DNA of 64,000 bases from Apostichopus japonicus (taxonomy: Eukaryota; Echinodermata; Holothuroidea; Aspidochirotida; Stichopodidae): positions 5,318,501 to 5,382,500 of the forward strand of contig NC_092573.1 of assembly GCF_037975245.1 (NCBI RefSeq). The letters are read 5' to 3'. Below the pieces are notes generated by a model. It saw nothing but the letters and a program-made list of their open reading frames with translations, was not told where the DNA came from and did not search any database. Every line of letters starts with the position of its first letter. Within the stretch, counting starts at the first letter, position 1. The translations under genes and the position numbers were made by a program. Positions 27,001 to 36,000 of the stretch are shown piece after piece.

Positions 27001-30000
27001 GTCATTTGGGTCGTCAAAGGTCACACTCTGTAAAGCCTTATAAACACAAACCTTGTCAACACGATATCCCAAGATAGCTTACATCACATTTGGCATGTGT
27101 ATTTCTTATGGTGAGTACAAGAACCCTATTATTTTGGGTGGACATCAAAGGTCTATTGGGGTCAGCAGAGGTCCAAATTTCAAAATATCAAATGGATCTT
27201 ATCAGGTTAACTGTTACAAATGCAAATTCAGCTCTTCGTAGTTAGAGTGAGCATGCAAAACAAATTACCAACAACAAGCAATGTCCCTCTGTCTTACTTT
27301 CATCGATGTGGTATTATTATGCCACAGAATTCTGTCATCAAACCGTGTAAGCACTGACTCTGTTTAGATTTATACTGCCCTCCATCTGCACTATTTACTT
27401 CAGACATGGTTATTATCTAGCGAACTACTCTTGTGCTGCATATGTAATGCATTTAAGGCAAGTAACCGCTGGGAGGGGTTTACCTCTGGTTATTCTTGGC
27501 ATATGGTTTGTCACACTTCATTCAATCAACGGTGTTGATTTTGTGTGTATATCGTGAATATATCATAAATCAATGAACATAATACTTAATCAGATATCTC
27601 TGAAATAGTATGTCTAATTAGCGTTATACATGTACTTGGATATAAATACAGTTTAAGTATATTGGTAATTTGATACATGCTAATTAGATCACAAAATTTG
27701 ACCTCATTCATATTCATTCATGTATCTTTATATTTACTATGTCACTAAATAGACTTTGCCAACATGACAACTGGTTCATTGTACCTTTCTTTATATGTTG
27801 CTGCATTTAGTCAATAGATAATCCCTCTTCAATTTGGTGTGCACAAGTTCATGAATATTAACATGTCTGGCTTACCACTCAATGAATATGTATGGGCCTT
27901 GGAACCACTAAACGTTTCCATTTTCTGGTTTTCTTAAAAAGGGCTGCAGCTTCTGGGGACTTGTCCCCCAACCCCGATACTTTCAGCCAAAAACAGAGTT
28001 AAGTTTTAATAAACAAAATAAATTGCTGTTTTGGATTATTTAAGGGAATGTTGTTTGTTACTTTGAAGGTCTTTTCTGAGAGAAAGATTTGTCTTAACTA
28101 TTATATGGCTCTGTAAACATCAGAATAAAAAAAAAATACTGCACTTGTCCACAAAAAATGCTCTTGCATGTTTTACTCATGGTACAACGTTTATTGAAGT
28201 TAAATGAAACCCTGAAATCTGCTTTTATTAGCTTGAAATGTAAATGAAACTTCAATTCTTCAACCTGAGATATTGTACTTGCTCATCCCCCTTGTCCCTC
28301 CCCATTCTCCCTTTCTTCAATGATTAGTTCCAGTAAAAAAACAGTTCTGTATTTCTTGTCACACCTAGTACATCAATGGACTACAGTTAATGTTCCTGTA
28401 CGGTGTCAGCACCTGGTTTATTTTCTTGTCTTGCACCTAGAAGTCTGCCTAAAAAGAGCATATTCCAGACTTGACCAATCAAAGGGTGAAGAAATTGGTG
28501 GAGGCACTTGGTGACACACATAATATTCACAGTTCTGCTCCAAGTCTTCTTCCATTAGTCATCCACATTAACATAAACAAACGAAACAAAACACATGTAA
28601 TCATTACTTAAATTGTAAGCCACATCAGGCTTAAGCAGTTGCTAGTCATTTGCAAACTAAAACTCTCCTTAACATGTATGCTTGCTGTATAGCTAGAGAA
28701 TCCCTTATATTGTGACCACAGAGAGAAAATTATAACATTTTGTATAGCCACATTAATAGCAGCAACATAAACTTGATGTTACATTCAATCTCTGCAGTTA
28801 TAAATGTAGACTAGGTACTTATCCATGACTGATAGTTAATAAACCATATTAATTTGAGGCTTCATGAAGGTTTGTGATATACCACACGTAGCCTCTAGTC
28901 ATTGCAGAAATCACATGACCAGAAATCCAAATCATTGATATTAGTCATCCATGGATGTCTCCTATTGGAGCACTATATAGGTCCTGTCCCTCACCCTTAT
29001 GTGCCGCATGTTTTGATCATGCCATAGGTTAGCCTAAGCTTGCACTTGCACACTGAGTAGCTTATCTATACCTTGTTACCAGGCCAATCTACAGTACTGC
29101 ATACACGTAGACTTAGAACGCTAAGTCTACACCTACAAGTACTAGAAAACAGTAACTTATATTGACATACCTTTTCTTTTCAAGTATTCCCAATGACAAT
29201 TGTAGTTTTTTGCTGACATTGGGCCTGTTTAGATTTATCTACAGTGTTGGTCCGAAGGTTAAGGCCAAACAGTCCTAGTAGTGAGACTCCAACTGCAAGG
29301 AAAGGCGTCCATATTTTCCTTAGCCTTTTCTCCTTTAGTAATTAATTGAATGTAATACCTTCTTTAGTCATATTGCCATAACCACCTACTACAGATCTGG
29401 CTGGCATTTTACAATGATGAAGGAAATAAATGCTGCGGATATGGTTTGTTACTCTGTACATATTACTGTTTTACTGTGTAGATATGGGTGTTACACTGGT
29501 GTGCGGAGTGATGATATTGAAGTGCCAGCATTTCGATGACATCATTAAGAGCAGGGCCTGGTTGTATGATTTTTCTACTGCTTGCTAATGAGGTCATACT
29601 TGGTGATTGCTCTAGTTTAGTTGCCTGTTGGAGATTTTTCTGAGGAGGGTCAAACATCTGATAAAAATTTGTACAAATATTCCAATGAAATGCATCTTTG
29701 TTACCATTTCAGGTGCTCTTTAAAATTTTGTGAAATTTTATAATGTATGTGGTCAACAACAAAGTGACTTAATCAAAATGAACTTTATTTTGTTTCAGAT
29801 TCTGTGATTCTCCAACCAGTGACATTGAAAGTCGACAAACTAAATCTTCTTCCAGATCCAAAAGAGGGCGCTCTACAAGTAATACCAGCCAAGATAAATA
29901 CACTGACACAAGATCTTCCATGCACAGCAAGCTCAGGAATTCAACAATGGCAAAAGGGAGAAGGACAAGTAATTCCTCTTCTACTGGGCGTAAAACACCA

Positions 30001-33000
30001 CCTACTTCAAGTGAGAAGATAACATCAGCTGGTAAACGTAAGATAAAAAGCAGTGATGTGGATGCTGCTGGAACAGATGATACATTGCCAAGTGTCAAGA
30101 GGACCAAATCTAGTCATAAAGTTGCAAATTCAGATATGAGTTTGGAGAAAAACCCTGATGGGTTGATTGCATGCCCTGAACCAAACTGTAATAAAAAATA
30201 TAAGCATATAAATGGACTTAGATATCATAAGATGCATGCCCATCTAAACCAAACAGATGAGAGCAGTGCCTTGCTTCTGAAAGGTAGAACAGGTGATCAG
30301 CAGGATCATGGTAATACATTCAAGAAACCTCGTGAGGAAAAATGTGTAAAACAAGGCAACGGTAAATGTGATCAGAACAGACTGGAAAGTCCTGGCCCAG
30401 ACAAAGCCATTGAATTGAAGGAGGAGTTACTTAATTCTTCACAAGTGGAGATTTCTAACAATAAAGAGGAAGTTCAAAAGGATGATCAGAACCCTTCCAC
30501 CATCACAGCATGTGTTTGCAAGGACAGTCTAAACACTACCATGAAAACATGTGTTTGCAAGGACAGTCAAAACACTACCAAAACATGTGTTTGCAAGGAC
30601 AGTCAAAACACTACCATGAAAACATGTGTTTGCAAGGACAGTCAAAACACTACCATAAAATCATGTGTTTGCAAGGATGGTCAAAACACTACCATAAAAG
30701 CCTGTGTTTGCAAGGATGGTCAAAACACTTCCATCATCTCAGCAGGCCTGTGTAAGACAGATGGTGAAAACATTGCCATCATCCCAACAGGTGTTTGTAA
30801 GAAGGATAGTTTAAACACTATTATCATAGCAGGTGTTTCTAAAGAGGAAAGTAGAGACTCTACCAGTAGCCCAGCAGGTGTTGTGATTGATGTTCCAAAT
30901 AAGAAAAGCAGTACTGAAGAATCCCCTCGTAAGCCAGTACCAACTGGCACATTAACATCAAATGCTGACCTTTCCGTTTTTGACTTCAATCCCACTTTAG
31001 AAGAAGAAACTGAAGCTAGCCATACTAGCAAACCTAAACTGCACAGTCCAGAAAAGATCAGTATCTCTCATCAAAGGCCTAGCACTCAATTTCCAGAAAG
31101 TACAGTATCTAAGTCTGAATCCCCTGATTCAATTGATAATGTAAACAGCAAGGAAACTATAGACAGCAGTCAGGATAAGAAGCTTGAAAAGGATAAATCA
31201 AAAGGTGAAAAACATAAACGCCGTGAGAAATCATTATTAAAACCTCTGAAGTCAACTCGTCCAATTGCTCCGGCACCCCCTCTCCTGCAGCAGCAGCAGC
31301 TGATCGCCATTCCCATTTCAGCCACCATTGTAAAACCAGGGACAATAGCACCCACTCAGGCCACCACTGTTACTGTTACAACAATGCCTGCTGTTACTAC
31401 TAAACTGTCTTCAGTTAGTGGCTCTAACCTGAAACCTATTCAACCCAAACCTACAGTGATGGGAGAAGCATCCACAGTGAATCCAACATTGGTTGGTTTG
31501 AAGGAGAAGAAGCAGAAAATAAAAAAGAAGAAGGATAAAGAAAAACTTTCCAAAGATAAGGAAAGGAAGGAAAAGAAGCCGGAAAAGCAGCCATGTGACC
31601 AAAGTATTTCGGAATCAGGACCATCAGAGGCAAAACCAAAAGTGGCTTTCATATCGCCAGTGCCAGAAACAAACATATTGAAACACGCCCTTACATCCTC
31701 TGTCAGCCCCCTTGAACTGTTGAGCCCATCCATGGCCAACCAGATTCCTTCAACAGGGAATGGGCCTATGTGTGGACAACCACCTAATGAACCCTCAACC
31801 AAAAATGTGCCAAAGCCTTTCTCAGTTCAACTTCCTGTAAAACCTGTGGGACTTACACCTAGCTCCTCTGCAATACCAGAAATTCCAAAGTTGATATCTG
31901 TAACTCAAACTATTAATACATCACTGCCACCCTATTCAACTCCTACTGCTCATCTGCCTGAAACAAGAACAAATAATGCAGCAGTTTCAACTTCAGTTAT
32001 CACCAAAACTGTGCAGTCCTCCATAGAAAGTATATCATCAATACCTGCCCTAGAGGCGTTATCTATAGGCACAGATCCCAATAGGTCTGCTCCTACCAGT
32101 AATCTTCAATCTGCTGCGGCAGATTGCCTTGATACTTTAAGAAAAACATCCAGTCCAGCATATTCAGATATATCTGATGAAGGAGGTGATAGCCAAAGTA
32201 TTATTTTTCATACTGCCAAGGAAAGTAGAATAGTACACAACGTATCTGTCAAAGATCACTTTAAAATGTCTTCTCTTAGTCTCCTGAGAGGTAACCTTGA
32301 GAATGATAGGAAAATGCAACCTACTGCCTGTGAGGCACAACATCTGAATGACAGTCTTACCACAGGAGTGATGAAACCTGAAGAAAGCCTATTGGCAAGA
32401 ACTGAAGAAGGTGACTCAACAAGACAGCAATACAATGGACAATTTAATGCAGTATCCTCATATTTCCAACTAGATTCAATGCAGCATGGGAAAGGCTTAC
32501 ACAACTACAAACATCAATATTCTGAACAGTCAAGAGACAGCCAGCAAGAGGCAGATAAACTTGGAGCTGGGCTGAACATGAAAAATCAAGGCAGCCGTTG
32601 CTCGGATCTTGTAGAAATTAAAACCATTACTGATCCTAAGGATAAAACTTCTCTGCGTATTCATTCTGAACTGGATCAATCCTCTCAAAGAGATTTGGAA
32701 AGGACTTTACTAGTCCCTGAAAACATTCCTTCATCCCAAACAAGAAATCAAGATTCAACACCTGAAAGGAAAAATCTGCATACTGTCAAGGAACATAGGG
32801 ACATTGTAAAAAAGTCTTGTGAACGGAAAACTGAATGTAGTCGCTCCACAGAGGTTCACAGAGAACCATCTGGAAAGGAAGAGAGACGAGAATATTCCAC
32901 TGGTCAAGAGTCAAGACTCTTAGAGCAAAGGAGCACTACAGCCTCTAAACCTGACAGTGACATGCGACCACCATCACATGGTAACAGAGAAAAATCATGC

Positions 33001-36000
33001 AGGTCGGTCAGTCCTGGCTACAGGAATTCTAACTGGGAAGAAAAAGCAAGATATTCAGCTTCACCATCTCGAAGTAAATCAGACAGAGCTAGTGAACGCC
33101 TTCAATCACCACAAAACGGTGTTCATGGTTACCCTAATGCCAGTTATCTCCACAACCCATATATGCAATATGGACCTATGGCCTATGACCCTTCCCACCC
33201 TGCTTTCAACCCATCCCATCCGCCTTTCACTTCTCTGGTTGCATACCCTAGCATACTTCCACCAGAAGTCCCTTATTCTACAACCCATCCACATTGGCAA
33301 GGGTCAGAAACCAAAGACAGGTCAGCTATCACCAAGGACTCGCCATCCTCTAGTTCTTCATCAACATTAAGTATTCCTTCAACCAGTAGAACATCAGAGG
33401 CTCATGAACGTCCAACTAAAGCACTGGATATGTTTGCTCCTGGAAGTGACTCATACTCTAGACACAGGCCACGGTCTGGCTCCCCTGACCGCACAACTCA
33501 AAGGGCAGCAAGCTCTAGTGCTCCTAAGGCCAGTTCACCTCTGACTTCCAAATCTCCACCAAGACCAGCTGGTCCACCACAAGAATCCAGAGCAGATATG
33601 GCAAGGAGACATGATGCATATATGCTTCACCAGCAGCAGATGCTTCATCAGCACATGCATACACATCAGCATACACATCTTGGTATGGCATCTATAGGCT
33701 TCCCTGGAATATTGCCTCAGTATGACCCATATGGTGAGTTTTCATCTCTACTGATGTCCAGGTTACTGATGCAGCTCAGATGGACAATTGGCTCTTTTGG
33801 TTTTAATAATCAAAATTGATCATTTTTATGATGGATCAGGGTTAAATGGGGCTGGATAATAAGGTGATAATTGGTCTAAACACATGGTCTAAGCAGGCCA
33901 GTTAACCTGTGTAGTTGAGTCTGCATGTTTGTATGTGTGTGTGGCTCCCTACACTTGTAAACAAAAGATTGGAAATGTTGACTAATATCATACCTAATTG
34001 ACCTAGCTGTTAAAAATTTGTATGAACTCCGTATGTAGTGCATCGATGCACCTTATTTGAGGAGAAAGACCCCTATTGTTTCTGTGGACGACAGAGGTCA
34101 AGAGAGGTCGAAATCGGAAAACCTTGTAAATACGATAACTCATGATAGACTTAATATTTGGAATGTGGATGCACAATACTCAGTCGTAGAAACTCTTTCT
34201 GTGGAGGTGGAACGTCATTGAGCCAACATACAGTAGGCCAAAAGTCTGAAAACCTTGTAAAAACGTTTATTCACAAGGTAGAGGTTGTTGGATGAACATG
34301 GATGTACTTTATTGAGTAGAAGAACCATGTTGTTTTCTGTAGAGTTCAAAGGTCAACAGAGGTCATAGTCAGAAAACTTTGTAAACATGAGAACTCCAAC
34401 AATAAAGCTAATATCCTTTGCAATGATGTTTTGTTACTTAACTTTGGGACACATTTCCTCAGTTGCTCTGTTAATCAGGTGATTCCATGTATAAAACTTA
34501 CAAGGCAAAGAACCAGAAAGCCTTTCTGGCTTGATTCCATGTAGATCCATCTCGGTGAGTTCAAGAACCCCTATTGAAATTGGTGCGGGTCAAAGGTCAT
34601 TTGCGGTCAACACAAGTCTAAAAACCTTGTAAGCAAAATAATCATAAAAGTACATCATGTTGAACTTTGTCCTTGCTATGCAGGTCCAGCTTGGTGAGTA
34701 CAAGTACCCTATCAAACTTGTTAGAGGTCAATAGTCACATGGGGGTCAACAGGTGTAAAAGTCGGAAATCCTTGTTAACATTATAACTCCAAAATTGAAG
34801 CTACAATTAATCTGAGTTCTGTTGCTATAATTTTCTTTTGGTGAACATAGTTTGGTCAGCTGCCATTCAGTTCAGTTTTGTGAAGGGGCTCAATATGCAA
34901 AGATCTCCAGATTATCTTCAACAATATGTGGTTAGCCAGGAAATGAAATCTGGTTCAAAGAGTTAATAATCTTGTGTTGGGTGATTAAAGCACACTCAGT
35001 GTGGCCCTGAGCAGTTGTCCCACTGTGAGCTTCATGGGGTCAATGTGTCTCAAATGTCACAAATGTGACCTTACTCTATGTGAATTATATTAGATGAATT
35101 TGGCTTTGGCAGTGCTTTGTGAAATATTTCACAGTTAAAAACAACGTCAAGTAATACTCATTCATTGATAACAGTTAAATGGGTGTTTAGTGGCCGAGTT
35201 GATTCATGCATCCATCCATCTATCATGCATCATCTATCATGCATTCATCTATCATGTATCCATCCATCATGTATCCATCCATCCATCCATCCATCTATCA
35301 TGTATCCATCCATCTGTCATGCATCATCTATCATGTATCCATCCATGTATCCATCCATCCATCCATCCATCTATCATGCATTATCTATCATCCATCCATC
35401 TGTCATCTATCCATCCATCTATCATGTATCCATCCATCATGCATCCATCTATCATCCATCCATCTATCATGCATTATCTATCATGCATTCATCTATCATG
35501 TATCCATGCATCATGTATCCATCCATCATGCATCCATCTATCATCTATCCATCCATCTATCATCTATCCATCCATCTATCATGTATCCATCCATCTGTCA
35601 TCCATCCATCTGTCATTCATCCATCCATTTGTCATCCATCCATTTAGCTATCCATCCATCTATCTTGCATCCATCTAGCTATCCATCCATCTATCATACA
35701 TCCATCTATCATACATCCATCTATCAGCCACCAATCATTCATCTATTCATACCATTTTTGGTACCAATAGATATACTTTATATATAATATAATATGAATT
35801 GGAGGTGTAGATGTATACCAGTGAAATCATGATTGAGGTTGTTTGTATTCATGTCATTATACATGACTTTATACATGACTTTGTAAACATGATATTGGAA
35901 GAAAGAAGATACTTTGTAAGTGGATACCCCATATTGATTTCAAGGAGCCTTTTTATTAGTGGCCAAATATTAGTTGAGGTTAGCAGATGTCACAAATAAG

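Larger units (their letters stand above)
21784..29798 (+). other. Intron 3 of the ZNF609-like gene
   Basis: An 8-kb intron holding the P2X7-like pseudogene (24712-25448), dispersed-family copies (26130-27200) and short repeat pairs. 27300-29700 shows nothing recognisable apart from the repeat end at about 29706. Confidence 0.7.

Noticed and set aside
30510-33370. Secondary frames inside the large ZNF609-like exon, both strands
   Set aside because: Shadows of the real frame, including the frame that translates the 39-bp repeat out of register.
35165-35787. Three overlapping forward frames of 160-193 codons
   Set aside because: They translate a CATC/CTAT microsatellite in all frames; low-complexity Ile/His/Pro/Ser only.
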